Assembly (NCBI GenBank): GCA_928724745.1
Contig: CAKMXJ010000004.1
Span: 930,001-994,000 of the forward strand
Source: Anthracocystis setariae
Lineage: Eukaryota > Basidiomycota > Ustilaginomycetes > Ustilaginales > Ustilaginaceae
Length of the DNA: 64,000 bases
Direction: 5' to 3'
The translations under genes and the position numbers were made by a program. Of the stretch, positions 1-10,102 are shown in pieces (position 1 is the first letter of the stretch; each line of letters opens with the position of its first letter). The notes under the pieces are model-generated. The model was not told the DNA's origin. It worked only from the letters and a program-made list of their open reading frames with translations, and made no database searches.

Positions 1-164
1 ACCACTACTCGTACTCGGTGGTTAGGGGTTGCGATAGGATTGTGCCTGTGGATTTGTATGTGCCCGGTTGCCCACCGACGGCCGAGGCTCTGCTGTACGG
101 CTTCCTGCAGCTGCACAGGAAGATCAGGAGGAGCAGGAAGGCTACCCTTTGGTACCGCAGGTAA
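1..164 (+). CDS. NDUFS7: NADH:ubiquinone oxidoreductase 20 kDa subunit (PSST/NDUFS7/NuoB), C-terminal fragment
   Basis: The window opens inside a gene; codons begin at position 3 and end with TAA at 162-164. The 53 visible residues include the segment [15 protein letters not shown] and the ending ATLWYRR, which are the hallmark C-terminus of the PSST/NuoB subunit of mitochondrial complex I. The Cys in PGCPP is the last ligand of the N2 4Fe-4S cluster in this family, the terminal cluster that reduces ubiquinone. The start, the presequence and the other cluster ligands lie outside the window. The gene converges with BOS1, with stop codons about 220 bp apart. The identification is based on a very conserved motif and is secure despite the short length. 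Confidence 0.93.
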   Translation, partial: HYSYSVVRGCDRIVPVDLYVPGCPPTAEALLYGFLQLHRKIRRSRKATLWYRR

Positions 165-386
165 TAGCCTACCTACACAGCGATGCCATGATTCTAGACT
201 CTTGAAATTGCTTTTGTAACACAGTCAGTCAGTCGTCTTGTTTAGCTTGGCAATTCCAGCTTTTGGTTTTCCAAACTCGACACGTCCGAACGGCATCGCG
301 GTTTGCGTGTTTAGGACTCTTGGTCGCACGCACAGCGTAGCCAAAGTTGGAAGCAAACATGGGATGCGGGATAGGTTTGAGCATTG

Positions 387-1193
387 CTAACCAAACCACT
401 TGTAGATGTAGTAGAAGCACACGAGGGTGAAAATTGCGCCTAGGGCAAAGATGATGTTATCCTGGGTACTTCTTCGTTCGATGTAACCGATGACGTCTCT
501 ACTGAGACCGAGGGTGTTGGCGGCGTCTCTCAATCTTTTTTGCGTTCCCTTGAGGATGCCTCTTTGTTCGACGAGGTTGCCAAACACTTCTCTGCCCTGG
601 GCGATGAAGGCGTCGAGTTGTGCTTCGGTGTTTTGGATGAACGAGTGTTCTCTCAATGCATGTGATTCTCTGGCGGAGAAACCGGATGTGGTTGCGCCGC
701 CTCCGAACATGGCGGCAGCGCTGTCGTTCATCTTGTATGCGGCTAGCGGGTCGGGTTGAGGCGCCGAATTGCGCGCATGGAGCGAGAAGGGCGATTCGGC
801 AATGGCAGATACTCGACGATTGGTGGCATTGTTGGCGGAGCCGAAATGGGTGTTTGTAGGGGAGCGCAGCGTAGATGCCGCACCGTTGGAGCCGATGGCG
901 TTGGGGTTGGCGAGAGAGCCTTTGGATTTTAATCTTGCCAGTTGGGATTGGAGTTCAGCATAGTCGGTGCGGAATTTGGAGACGCGAGTGAGGGCCTTTT
1001 CTTGTTTGGATTGGATGAGCTCCTTCTTTGCCAGGTTCTCGTATTCGTCGATGGTTCGTTCGAGATTGGAGAGCGAGACTGTGACGGGACCAAATGCAGT
1101 GGAAGGGGCAGTGCCGGCTTCGGAATCGATGCGCGAGATATCGGATTGGATGGATGAGAACTGCCGCAAGGCTTGATTGTACAGCGAGTTCAT
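387..1193 (-). CDS. BOS1: Bos1/membrin-type Golgi Qb-SNARE
   Basis: A 268-residue tail-anchored SNARE. The N-terminus MNSLYNQALRQ closely resembles yeast Bos1 and membrin (GOSR2). A regulatory helical part occupies about residues 1-90 and a Ser/Ala/Asn-rich linker follows at 90-170. A SNARE helix at about 185-245 includes FGNLVEQRGIL and LGLSRDVIGYIERR. A single C-terminal membrane anchor lies at about 248-265, ending YIYKWFG. Bos1 acts with Sed5, Bet1 and Sec22 in fusion of ER-derived COPII vesicles with the Golgi; SEC22 is also in this window, 56 kb away. The length (yeast protein 244 aa) and the C-terminal anchor fit a complete protein. The start is the first ATG and is backed by the conserved N-terminus. 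It is divergent from HMT1 over a 617-bp interval. Confidence 0.92.
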   Translation of the reverse strand: MNSLYNQALRQFSSIQSDISRIDSEAGTAPSTAFGPVTVSLSNLERTIDEYENLAKKELIQSKQEKALTRVSKFRTDYAELQSQLARLKSKGSLANPNAIGSNGAASTLRSPTNTHFGSANNATNRRVSAIAESPFSLHARNSAPQPDPLAAYKMNDSAAAMFGGGATTSGFSARESHALREHSFIQNTEAQLDAFIAQGREVFGNLVEQRGILKGTQKRLRDAANTLGLSRDVIGYIERRSTQDNIIFALGAIFTLVCFYYIYKWFG

Positions 1194-1360
1194 TGTAGAT
1201 TGTAGTAGGCCGCGTTGGGCTTTGGCGTGTTGCTGCGCCTAATCGAATTGCACACGAGAGGTGATACTGTTTTGCTGAGGGCCAAAAATCAAACAGACGT
1301 GGTTGACTGGATGGTGTTGCGCAAGTCAGTGATACGCTTTGACTAGTAGCGGGCTAGAAT

Positions 1361-1405
1361 GAGATGAGATGAGATGGGATGGGATGGGATGGGATGGGAT
1401 GGGAT
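1361..1405. repeat. Pentanucleotide microsatellite (GAGAT)3(GGGAT)6
   Basis: Three GAGAT units are followed by six GGGAT units on the + strand. The six regularly spaced GGG runs could form a G-quadruplex on this strand. The array sits in the shared BOS1/HMT1 promoter, about 170 bp upstream of the BOS1 start. Confidence 0.95.
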
Positions 1406-1690
1406 GGCGTAGAGAATGGTTGAGTGTGACACGAGCGATGACGGCAAAGACGTGGAGTGCATGGGTGAGAGTGTGTGAGTGTTGTTCTTTGGCGGCCCTT
1501 TGACCGTTGAATGTGTGTTGGAATTTCGAGGTAATAATATTGTGAGATCGTAGCTTTGTCCCAGGAAAAAGAGAATCTTTTGCATTTGAGCGCAGAAAAT
1601 GATTGAGAAAATGAAATTTTTGAGAATTTTAGAATTTCTTCACTCGCTTTGCTGCTTTTGCTGCCTCTGATCCGTCGACCGAATAATTGA

Positions 1691-2845
<1,155 letters not shown>

Positions 2846-3067
2846 TCCGCTCAGCTCCAGCTCAGCTTGGACATTCGGATCGCTTAATCGTTTTGGTTGC
2901 AATGTTGTAATTAATCAGGTTGAATGTTTGGAGTGTTATGTAGACAAAGTCGTTCCATGAGTCGTGAGTTGCCACTGCGAGGACCTCTGCGTCGATGCAC
3001 AAGACAAAGAGCGAAACAGACACGGTGATGTTGTCGAAACAGATTTCAAATTGGAGCATGCGCAGAC

Positions 3068-4429
3068 TTAGAATGAAACCACCTTGGCAGATGAGCTCTT
3101 GCTCCTCTTGGTTTGCCTCTTGTCGTCCTTCCCCTCCTGATCCACTTGTGCTCTCTTCCTGGCAAAGCTGTGGAAATCGTCCTCGTCGCCACCTACACCT
3201 GTACCGCTCTCCCTAGTCGAACCGACAATCACCTGGTTGACGAGCGCCTTGGCGTCCCTATCCTTGCTCTTGTTCTCGTTCTTCAACGCCAACGGACAGT
3301 CCTTGGCCAAATGCTCGACGCTCGAACACAACTTGCAGCTACCACCCTCGGGGTAGACACCACGACCCGCATTGTTCGGACACTTGGACGACAGATGTCC
3401 CTTGGCGTGACAGATGAAACATGTCGCGTACGGCAGTTCGTCGCCCTTGAGCGCGGGTTTGCGACATTTGGACAGAGTATGCTCGGTGGAGCCACAACGG
3501 AAGCAGATGCCTACTGCATCACGACCGATCATGGGCGAGTCAGAGCTCAAGCCAGATTCGGTCTTGAGCGAAATGGATTGAGCGTCGAGTGCGTTTGGAC
3601 AGTCTTTAGCGGAATGACCCATGCCACGACATGCGAAACACTTTAGTTTGGCTTGACGCTGTTCCGCCCTCTCCTCTCGACGTGCATCGCGACGATCCAT
3701 CCTCTTCTCGTCCTCCGATCTTGGACCCCAGCCCCTATCCCCGTTTCCATTACCGTTGCCATACCCATTCGACTGTTGAACGCCACCTCTCGCTCCCCAA
3801 CCACCATCACCACCGCTGCCGTAATTTGATGGAGGAACCCAACCGCCACCGTTGTTCCTCGCTTGCCACATGTTATCCGTCTGTGTTGCACCCAGACGGA
3901 TGATCTGTCCCTTGGGACCGTACTCGAACGATCCAACCATCTGCTCGACTTGACGCTCAACGTCGTACGCCATCTTTTGGAATCGCTTCTTGCTCTGTTC
4001 GTTCTTGGCCTTTTTCGACTTGAGTTTGAGCAGTTTGGCTCTCTTCAACAGCTTTTCGACTGTGGGCGGTTCGGCAGGTGCTGCATTTTCGGCGTCGGGC
4101 TTCTTGTCGTCGTCGTCGTCTTCTTGATTAGCAGCTTGCGCAGAGGTGGACGCTACGGGCTCGATGGAATCAGCATCGTCCTGAGGCTCGGCAGCAGCAG
4201 CAGCAGCAGCGTCGGTGGAGGATTTTTCCTTGTTTGACATTTTGTCTTTCTTTTCCTTCTTCGCCTTGTTTTGGTCCTTGGAGCGAGATTCGACAAGGGT
4301 CTCTGAGGGGTCGGGTTGCACGACGACCTTGGCTGGGGAAGCAGAGGAAACGGAGTCGGGCTCGGTGTCCGAGTCGACCATCTTCTTGGCGAGCGAGCGT
4401 CTGCCGTCTAGCTTTGTGTATCTTGTCAT
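3068..4429 (-). CDS. CCHC zinc-knuckle nucleic-acid-binding protein (ZCCHC9-like)
   Basis: A 453-residue protein with four zinc knuckles of the form C-x2-C-x4-H-x4-C in its second half: CFACRGMGHSAKDC (about 264-277), CFRCGSTEHTLSKC, CFICHAKGHLSSKC and CKLCSSVEHLAKDC. The arrangement resembles ZCCHC9 and its fungal relatives, nucleolar RNA-binding proteins. The N-terminal part is highly charged, with an acidic DDDDDKKPD segment, a polyalanine run encoded by a GCT/GCA repeat near 4194-4214, and a Lys-rich helical stretch that may carry nuclear localisation signals. A Gly/Asn-rich linker (about 195-235) precedes the knuckles. The basic C-terminus KRQTKRSKSS is consistent with nuclear or nucleolar location. 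It is convergent with HMT1 and divergent from the derlin. The family call is firm; the exact orthologue is inferred. Confidence 0.85.
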   Translation of the reverse strand: MTRYTKLDGRRSLAKKMVDSDTEPDSVSSASPAKVVVQPDPSETLVESRSKDQNKAKKEKKDKMSNKEKSSTDAAAAAAAEPQDDADSIEPVASTSAQAANQEDDDDDKKPDAENAAPAEPPTVEKLLKRAKLLKLKSKKAKNEQSKKRFQKMAYDVERQVEQMVGSFEYGPKGQIIRLGATQTDNMWQARNNGGGWVPPSNYGSGGDGGWGARGGVQQSNGYGNGNGNGDRGWGPRSEDEKRMDRRDARREERAEQRQAKLKCFACRGMGHSAKDCPNALDAQSISLKTESGLSSDSPMIGRDAVGICFRCGSTEHTLSKCRKPALKGDELPYATCFICHAKGHLSSKCPNNAGRGVYPEGGSCKLCSSVEHLAKDCPLALKNENKSKDRDAKALVNQVIVGSTRESGTGVGGDEDDFHSFARKRAQVDQEGKDDKRQTKRSKSSSAKVVSF

Positions 4430-4821
4430 GATGCCGCTTGGTTGCGTACAGAGTCGACAAGGAATCAGATGTGGTGTTCAGTGTCGAGAAAAGGAAGAAG
4501 AAAGTGTCAAAAAAATAATTAATAATAATATGGTGGCACCGCTCTGCCAAAATTTCGGTGCTCCACAAAATTTTAGCATTTCAGTGTGAGTGTTTCGAGT
4601 GCAGCCGAACGACATAATTTTCAGGGTCCTGAAAAATCTTTTTAATTTTTTCCAGTCGTGGTGGATTTGTCGCCCTAACAAGTTCTAAAAAGTGCGCTGA
4701 GAGTTGCCAGGGTGGAGGCGAGCTTGGGCCACGTCGATTCAACCCCCACTACTCAGCGCCGTCCAAACTACCTTGTCGCTCACCACCATCCATCTCTCCA
4801 TCGCACACAGAGGCTATCGAG
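4430..4821. promoter_or_regulatory. Divergent intergenic region between zinc-knuckle gene and derlin
   Basis: A 392-bp shared promoter interval. It is AT-rich between 4500 and 4690 and holds a near-perfect palindrome at 4618-4635 (TTTTCAGG-GT-CCTGAAAA), whose centre contains AGGGTCC at 4623-4629. The same heptamer recurs in three other divergent promoters of this window. Confidence 0.55.
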
Positions 4822-6108
4822 ATGGACGAGATACGCAAGATCCCACCTGTGACGCGCACCCTCATCGCCGCCACTGCCTGCGTCACCCTACCATGTGTTC
4901 TCGCCATCACCTCTCCCTACCGCTTCGCCCTATTCTGGCCACTCGTCCTTCGCAAATTCCACTTGCATCGCCTTTTCACTTCGTTCTTCTACGGTGGAGG
5001 CGGAATCCAACTCCTTTTCGACGCCATCATGCTCTACCGCAACAGCTCCGACCTCGAACGCAACCACTTTGGCTCTCGCACCGCAGACTACACCTGGTCG
5101 CTTGTCGTCATGTCCTCGGTCATCCTCGCTGCAAACTATCCGCTCCAAACGCCCATCTTCTTCCGACCGCTCCTCATGGCGCTATCCTACCTCTGGACTA
5201 GAGCCAATCCAGCCAGCACCGTCGGCTTTTTTGGCATCGTTACGGTGCCCAGCAAGTGGTTGCCGTACGTGTACCTTGCGTTCGATCTGTTGCAGGGCGG
5301 CCCACCGGCAGCGATTGTCAGCTCGACCGGGTTGTTGGCAGGGTATGTGTACTGGGTGTTGGATCAAGTGTGGCCTGCGCAGCGAGGTGGCGGTGGCGGT
5401 GGACGGGGTGGCAGCTATATCCCCACCCCACGTGTGCTGCAGAACTTGATCCCGGACTGGATCGACCCGGAACTCGCTGGTCAAAACATGGGCGATCGCA
5501 ATGCCAGACGAGTGGCGGGCGGTACAGCATGGAACGCTACTACTGCTGCTCGTGGCAATCGTCTGTCCGACCGCACTACTTCCACCCGCTCCAACGTAGC
5601 TGCTGCCGCTCTCTCCGGCGCAGGCGTCCTTGGCTCCACAGTGTCATCGCTCAACCCGTTCCGTGGCACCTCGCGAAACGACGCGCCGAGCAGGCAAGAC
5701 ATCCTAGCCGCGGCTGAACGACGCCTTCGGTCCACCCAGGCGGCGACGGCGGCGGGGGGCGGCTCGATCGTTGATCGCAACGCTGTCGAACCCATCCCGA
5801 AACCGGCGGGCGGACGAGGGCAGGGCTCCACAAGCGTCGAGACGCGTACAAACCTCAGCAGGATGGTGGCCGCAGGCGGCATAGCAAAGAGTAACATGGT
5901 CACATTTGGTCAGCTCAATGCCAGGCATGCCAGTCGGGTCAAGGAGGAGCAGGAGGAGCAGGAGCAGGATCATAGTTCGAGCGGTGGCGCGGTGGCTGAA
6001 CAGAGGAGAAAGCCGAAGCACACCGACACTAACGACGAGGGGGAGGGGGAGGGGGAGAAGCGGACAGGCTATAGTTGGGGTTCATCGGGTCACAGGTTGG
6101 GTGATTAA
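4822..6108 (+). CDS. DER1: Derlin (Der1/Dfm1-type) ER membrane protein of the ERAD pathway
   Basis: A 428-residue protein whose first ~190 residues form a multi-pass derlin domain. This is a rhomboid-like pseudoprotease fold that helps retrotranslocate misfolded proteins from the ER. The N-terminus MDEIRKIPPVTRTL and the pattern around LHRLFTSFFYGG match derlins. The family WR motif appears as HR here (residue about 55). Hydrophobic segments occur near 17-35, 90-108, 112-130, 140-160 and 165-180. The C-terminal ~230 residues are a long, Gly/Ala/Ser/Arg-rich cytosolic tail with an acidic EEQEEQEQD run near the end, far longer than in yeast Der1 (211 aa) and closer to Dfm1 architecture. No SHP box was identified with certainty. 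It converges with the CPS1-like gene with only 66 bp between stop codons. Confidence 0.9.
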   Translation: MDEIRKIPPVTRTLIAATACVTLPCVLAITSPYRFALFWPLVLRKFHLHRLFTSFFYGGGGIQLLFDAIMLYRNSSDLERNHFGSRTADYTWSLVVMSSVILAANYPLQTPIFFRPLLMALSYLWTRANPASTVGFFGIVTVPSKWLPYVYLAFDLLQGGPPAAIVSSTGLLAGYVYWVLDQVWPAQRGGGGGGRGGSYIPTPRVLQNLIPDWIDPELAGQNMGDRNARRVAGGTAWNATTAARGNRLSDRTTSTRSNVAAAALSGAGVLGSTVSSLNPFRGTSRNDAPSRQDILAAAERRLRSTQAATAAGGGSIVDRNAVEPIPKPAGGRGQGSTSVETRTNLSRMVAAGGIAKSNMVTFGQLNARHASRVKEEQEEQEQDHSSSGGAVAEQRRKPKHTDTNDEGEGEGEKRTGYSWGSSGHRLGD

Positions 6109-6174
6109 AACTCGTTCAATAACGTTGTTGTTTCTTTTTTCCTCGAATTCGCGAAATCTTCGCTCGTTTACAGC

Positions 6175-8022
6175 TTACAGATCGCGTTGAGCGCTGGTAG
6201 CTTGGATGAGGAGTTTGTAGAACTGAGTGGCTTTCACAAGGCCGTGGATCGGGGTGCGTTCGTTGACGGTGTGGATGTTTTCGTCCTGGTCGGGGATGGG
6301 GAAGGGGAGGTCGGAGCTTGGACTGAAGCGGAAGATGTGACGCGAGAGCTTCCAGTAGCTTTTCGTATCTGTGTTGCCTCCCATCAGGTCTGGGGCTACG
6401 AGGATGTTGGTCCACACGGACCGCATGACACTTTGTAGCAGAGTCCATGGTTTGGCTTCGCCGAGCGGGGTGAATGGCGCAGGTTCTAGCGCTGATTCGA
6501 ATGCATCGGAGAGTACGATCTTCCCCCCCTTCGCCCCGGCTTGAGTTGGGATGAAGCTCCACACGTCGCCATCGCCTTGGATCTGCAATTTGAGCCGCTT
6601 CGCAACCGGCGCAAGCGTTCGGTACACATGGCGTCGAACCTCGGCCGTAGATGAAGTGACATCGATACGATGATTGACGATCGTCGACGCCTGTTCCGGT
6701 AGAGCATTGATCTTGACGCCACCGGAAACCAGATCCACCGCCTGCGTCGTCTGAAATCCAAATCGCTGCGTCCTCGTCATCAACGCCAACACCTTCCTCG
6801 CCTGACGCATCAGCTTCTTGTTCTCGAAAAACTTTCCACCCGCACCCGCGCTCACCTTGCGCTGCATCCGCTCGAGCTTCTTCAACGCCTTACTGAGCGT
6901 CTTATCGGCTCCCGGCGTATCGCGCGTACACTGGAGATACTGCAGTGCCGGGTTGACCTGCGCCATGGTCTTGCCTACAAGCTCGATGGCAGGCTGGTAG
7001 GGGTTCGCTTCGATCGCCGTGATGAGTTGTGCCAGCAACCCGATCGAAGTGTGCTGACGCGGCGCGGACGAGTGGCCGCCCGGAGTATTGACGGTGATCT
7101 TGACATCGAGGTAGCCCTTTTCAGCCACACAGGGAGCAGCAACAGGCACGCCGAGACCAAGATCGATCGGACCGCCTTCATCCACAATCATAGCGACACC
7201 GTTGTCCCCGTACCGGGCGTGGAGAAAGCGCGCGAGTTCCACCCCACCCTGCGTGCCGGCGCTTTCTTCGTCGATCCCAAGCGAACACACAACGGAGCGC
7301 TGCGGGTGGAAGCCAGCTTTGACCAGGCTCTCGAGAGTGGCCAGGATCGAGATGAGCGACGCCTTGCAGTCGCCCGCTCCACGACCCCACACTAGGCCGA
7401 GATCGTTGTCGATGAAGCCGGAGAACGGCGGATGCGTCCAAGCGCCCACAGTCTCGGGCTCGACAGGTACGACATCTTGGTGTGCCATCAACAGCAGAGG
7501 TGGCAGCGACTCGTCTGTGCCAGCAAGGGTGTAGACCAAACCCCATTCGTTGACACGCTCGACCGTGACGGGCGAGTCAGCCGCATAGATGGCAGGGAAG
7601 GATGTGCGCAGGTAGTCGTGCAGCGGCGCAAACACAGCTCTCCATCTGGCCGGGTCCTGCTCTACGGTGGGCCAGTCGTCTCCCACAGTGGTGTCGACTT
7701 GGATGGCGCCAGAGAGGAGCTGCGCTAGTTCGGAGCTGGATGGCAGCTGGATGTCGTGAGCACCTTCAAGGGTCAAGTTAGGTGGGAGCTGGTAGGGAGG
7801 TACCTGCGGGCAGGCTTGGTTGTCTTGGCTTGAGAGATCGTAGCGATGAGTGGGAGCTTGCTGGTGATTCGAGGTAGCAAGGCGGAAGCTTCCATAGGTG
7901 AGAAAGTACCACGTTGTGGCTAATCCGACCAAAAGCCACGCTGCTCGATACCACAAGCTGACGGGTTTTCTATGGTGTTTGAGAGGCGGCAGGGTATCTT
8001 GTTTGTTATCTCGCTCCACCAT
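6175..8022 (-). CDS. CPS1: Vacuolar carboxypeptidase S-like M20 metallopeptidase
   Basis: A 615-residue M20-family zinc peptidase starting at the ATG at 8020-8022, which has a CC-ACC context. The frame is open further upstream, but that part lacks an ATG and family similarity. Residues ~28-45 (WYRAAWLLVGLATTWYFL) form a type II signal anchor as in yeast Cps1, which is delivered to the vacuole lumen by the MVB pathway. Metal-site motifs are visible: LLMAHQDVVPVEP (His, then Asp), GRGAGDCKASL (bridging Asp), DEESAGTQGG (catalytic Glu pair) and a late His in YWKLSRHIFRF. The dimerisation insert (VNTPGGHSSAPRQHTS) lies mid-protein. Length agrees with Cps1 (576 aa). It would release C-terminal residues from Gly-X type peptides. 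It is divergent from the F-box gene across 269 bp. Confidence 0.9.
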   Translation of the reverse strand: MVERDNKQDTLPPLKHHRKPVSLWYRAAWLLVGLATTWYFLTYGSFRLATSNHQQAPTHRYDLSSQDNQACPQVPPYQLPPNLTLEGAHDIQLPSSSELAQLLSGAIQVDTTVGDDWPTVEQDPARWRAVFAPLHDYLRTSFPAIYAADSPVTVERVNEWGLVYTLAGTDESLPPLLLMAHQDVVPVEPETVGAWTHPPFSGFIDNDLGLVWGRGAGDCKASLISILATLESLVKAGFHPQRSVVCSLGIDEESAGTQGGVELARFLHARYGDNGVAMIVDEGGPIDLGLGVPVAAPCVAEKGYLDVKITVNTPGGHSSAPRQHTSIGLLAQLITAIEANPYQPAIELVGKTMAQVNPALQYLQCTRDTPGADKTLSKALKKLERMQRKVSAGAGGKFFENKKLMRQARKVLALMTRTQRFGFQTTQAVDLVSGGVKINALPEQASTIVNHRIDVTSSTAEVRRHVYRTLAPVAKRLKLQIQGDGDVWSFIPTQAGAKGGKIVLSDAFESALEPAPFTPLGEAKPWTLLQSVMRSVWTNILVAPDLMGGNTDTKSYWKLSRHIFRFSPSSDLPFPIPDQDENIHTVNERTPIHGLVKATQFYKLLIQATSAQRDL

Positions 8023-8127
8023 GGTGGGCGATAGGGTACGATGTGTTGGACGCTGGTTGACAGTCAATCGAGAATGGTGTCGAGTGGTGGAGTGAGAGAG
8101 ATAACGACTGATTGCACAGTGCGCAAA

Positions 8128-8134
8128 AGGGTCC
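8128..8134 (+). promoter_or_regulatory. AGGGTCC heptamer in the CPS1/F-box divergent promoter
   Basis: The heptamer lies in AAAAGGGTCCCTTTTT, midway between the two start codons. It is the second of four same-strand occurrences in divergent promoters (4623, 8128, 11836, 18727). A functional role is inferred only from this recurrence. Confidence 0.3.
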
Positions 8135-8291
8135 CTTTTTGTCGGAGTCAAAATTCCGATGTGGAGAAGCACATTTGAAACCGTGAAAGCGGCAAAGCCT
8201 CGCTTCCCTCGTCCTCACCATTTATTGTGATTCTGGTTTACAACTTGATCAACGCTCAGCAGATCGAACATCGAAGCCGCCTTCTTCACCG

Positions 8292-10073
8292 ATGGAAGCC
8301 GACATGGCGACGAGCTCGGCTGCGGCGACGGGCCAAGCAACCAACTCGGTGCCTCCATTACCGGCAGAGATCGTCTCGCGCATCATCTCAAGCCTCGTGC
8401 ACAACGTAGATCCCAACGCCTCGACCTTCCCTCATCCCTCGGGAGCAGACCTCGACTTTACTCCCAACCTTCCTTTAATCGCCAGTAGCGATCTTCTGTC
8501 TGCAGCGTCCTCGTCTAGGCTCTTCAACCATCTCGCCAAACAGGCGCTCTACCGCTCACCTCTACTGCATACACTCAAGTCGTTGAATCTCCTGGCTTCC
8601 ACCATCGCCACCGACCTCAAAACACAGTCCGGCTCGTCACAATATCGCCCAGATGGTCTGGCTACCTGTATACGCTCCATCAACCTGCCACCCGGCGACG
8701 GCCTTCTCCAACCCGGAGACACGCTGGCAGATCAAACGAATTACGTCGAAAGCCTGGGCACCATCTTCAACCACGCCGCGCGACTCGAATACATGTCGAT
8801 AGAACATCGTCAGGGCGGCGCGGCATTGCTCGAGCTCCTTGATCCAAGCACCGTATGTCGGCCACGTCGACTCACGCTGTCGAACCTGTCGTTCTCCGCC
8901 CCGCCGTTCTCGACCACCCAATCCCTAGCGCCCTTATCCAAACTCACGCATCTGCATCTGATCAAGATCGTGCCTCCACCCGCACTGATCTCGTTCCTCG
9001 TCGGCGAGTCGATCAATACAGAAGAGCAGGGCAACGTCCCAGACAGCATCAAGCAGGGTTTTTCGCCAAAACAAACGCTTGAATGTCTCCGCCTTTCACT
9101 GCTACCCCCAGATGCGCTGGTGGATTTCGCCGCGTACGTTGCATGGAGGAAGGCGTGGAAAGAGTACGAGCAGCTGCCAGCTCGACGACAGGCTCACGAG
9201 GTGGCGCCGCGCGCTCCACGTGGGCCGGCAAGACGGTTTGCAGTGCAGGAAGCGCTGTACGACCTCGCTGTGCATTCATCCAATCTGTCCAGGCTCAGGC
9301 TGCTGTTGCTCGATCTGAGTCCGCTGGGACCGCTATCGTGTCCGATGCAGGAAGAGCCTGAGGCGTCGGTGCAGCCCCGAGGTGCAGTACGGGGATCGGC
9401 AATGTCGTTGAGGATGGCCAACGGAGTAGGCTCAGCACCGTCTATGGCGTCGAGGGAGAATACTTTAGGCGGGAGAAAGACCAGATCAGACGTTCGGGCG
9501 AAGAGGTCAGAAGCAAATCGCTTCCTCAATGCGATTACAACATCGAGAGCAGCAGCAGAGCGTGCAAGCTTGGCGGTGAATACAGCCACGGGCCACTCGA
9601 CGTCGTTTGTATTCATCCCCAACGCAAATCACGCTGATGAGGACAATGACGACAATGACGACCGCAGTGCGAGGGATGTATGGACGAACGAGGACCTGCG
9701 CACGCACGAACGCGACAACTACTGGTCCCACGTCGAAGCTGGCAAACTCGCTCTCATCCATCTTTGGCAGGCGTCATCGGCTGGCTCGGGTCCGGAGATC
9801 CGCGTGGTGGCGGCCCGACCTAATGGTCACGATCGACGCGAGTGTTTTCTGGACTTCCACTGTCAGGCGCGGAATTTGGATCGCGCGCCGGGGGATGATG
9901 TCGGGTGTTGGGCGGATCCAGATGTGTTCGAGCTCGTCTCGACGGCGCCGTACCTGTCGTTCAACAGGGTAGCAGGTGCGAATGGGGGGTGGTATTGGAC
10001 GGGAGAGTTACCTCGTGAAACCAAGTATCCGTCGGTTAGGATTTTGCCGACACTGGTTGCTTCTTCGCATTGA
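8292..10073 (+). CDS. F-box-like protein, function unknown
   Basis: A 593-residue single-exon ORF. Residues ~20-75 (PPLPAEIVSRIISSLV ... LLSAASSSRLFNHLAKQALYRSPLL) have the L-P-x-E-I/V-x-x-x-I pattern and trailing helices of fungal F-box domains, which bind Skp1 in SCF ubiquitin ligases. The body contains leucine-rich segments such as KLTHLHLIKIV and LECLRLSLLPP, suggesting degenerate leucine-rich repeats as a substrate-recognition part. A charged, Asp/Asn-rich insertion (DEDNDDNDDRS) is near residue 450. The start is the first ATG; a second ATG four codons later is also possible. Stop codons of this gene and the convergent TAD1 are only 29 bp apart, so their transcripts must overlap unless 3' UTRs are absent. 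The F-box call is a pattern-based inference. Confidence 0.6.
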   Translation: MEADMATSSAAATGQATNSVPPLPAEIVSRIISSLVHNVDPNASTFPHPSGADLDFTPNLPLIASSDLLSAASSSRLFNHLAKQALYRSPLLHTLKSLNLLASTIATDLKTQSGSSQYRPDGLATCIRSINLPPGDGLLQPGDTLADQTNYVESLGTIFNHAARLEYMSIEHRQGGAALLELLDPSTVCRPRRLTLSNLSFSAPPFSTTQSLAPLSKLTHLHLIKIVPPPALISFLVGESINTEEQGNVPDSIKQGFSPKQTLECLRLSLLPPDALVDFAAYVAWRKAWKEYEQLPARRQAHEVAPRAPRGPARRFAVQEALYDLAVHSSNLSRLRLLLLDLSPLGPLSCPMQEEPEASVQPRGAVRGSAMSLRMANGVGSAPSMASRENTLGGRKTRSDVRAKRSEANRFLNAITTSRAAAERASLAVNTATGHSTSFVFIPNANHADEDNDDNDDRSARDVWTNEDLRTHERDNYWSHVEAGKLALIHLWQASSAGSGPEIRVVAARPNGHDRRECFLDFHCQARNLDRAPGDDVGCWADPDVFELVSTAPYLSFNRVAGANGGWYWTGELPRETKYPSVRILPTLVASSH

Positions 10074-10102
10074 GTGTGGTACAATGACAAGGGTCCACAC
10101 GA

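Noticed and set aside
8023..8172. N-terminal 50-codon extension of the CPS1-like gene
   Set aside because: No ATG begins it, and it would place the signal anchor unusually far inside; the ATG at 8022 has a good context.
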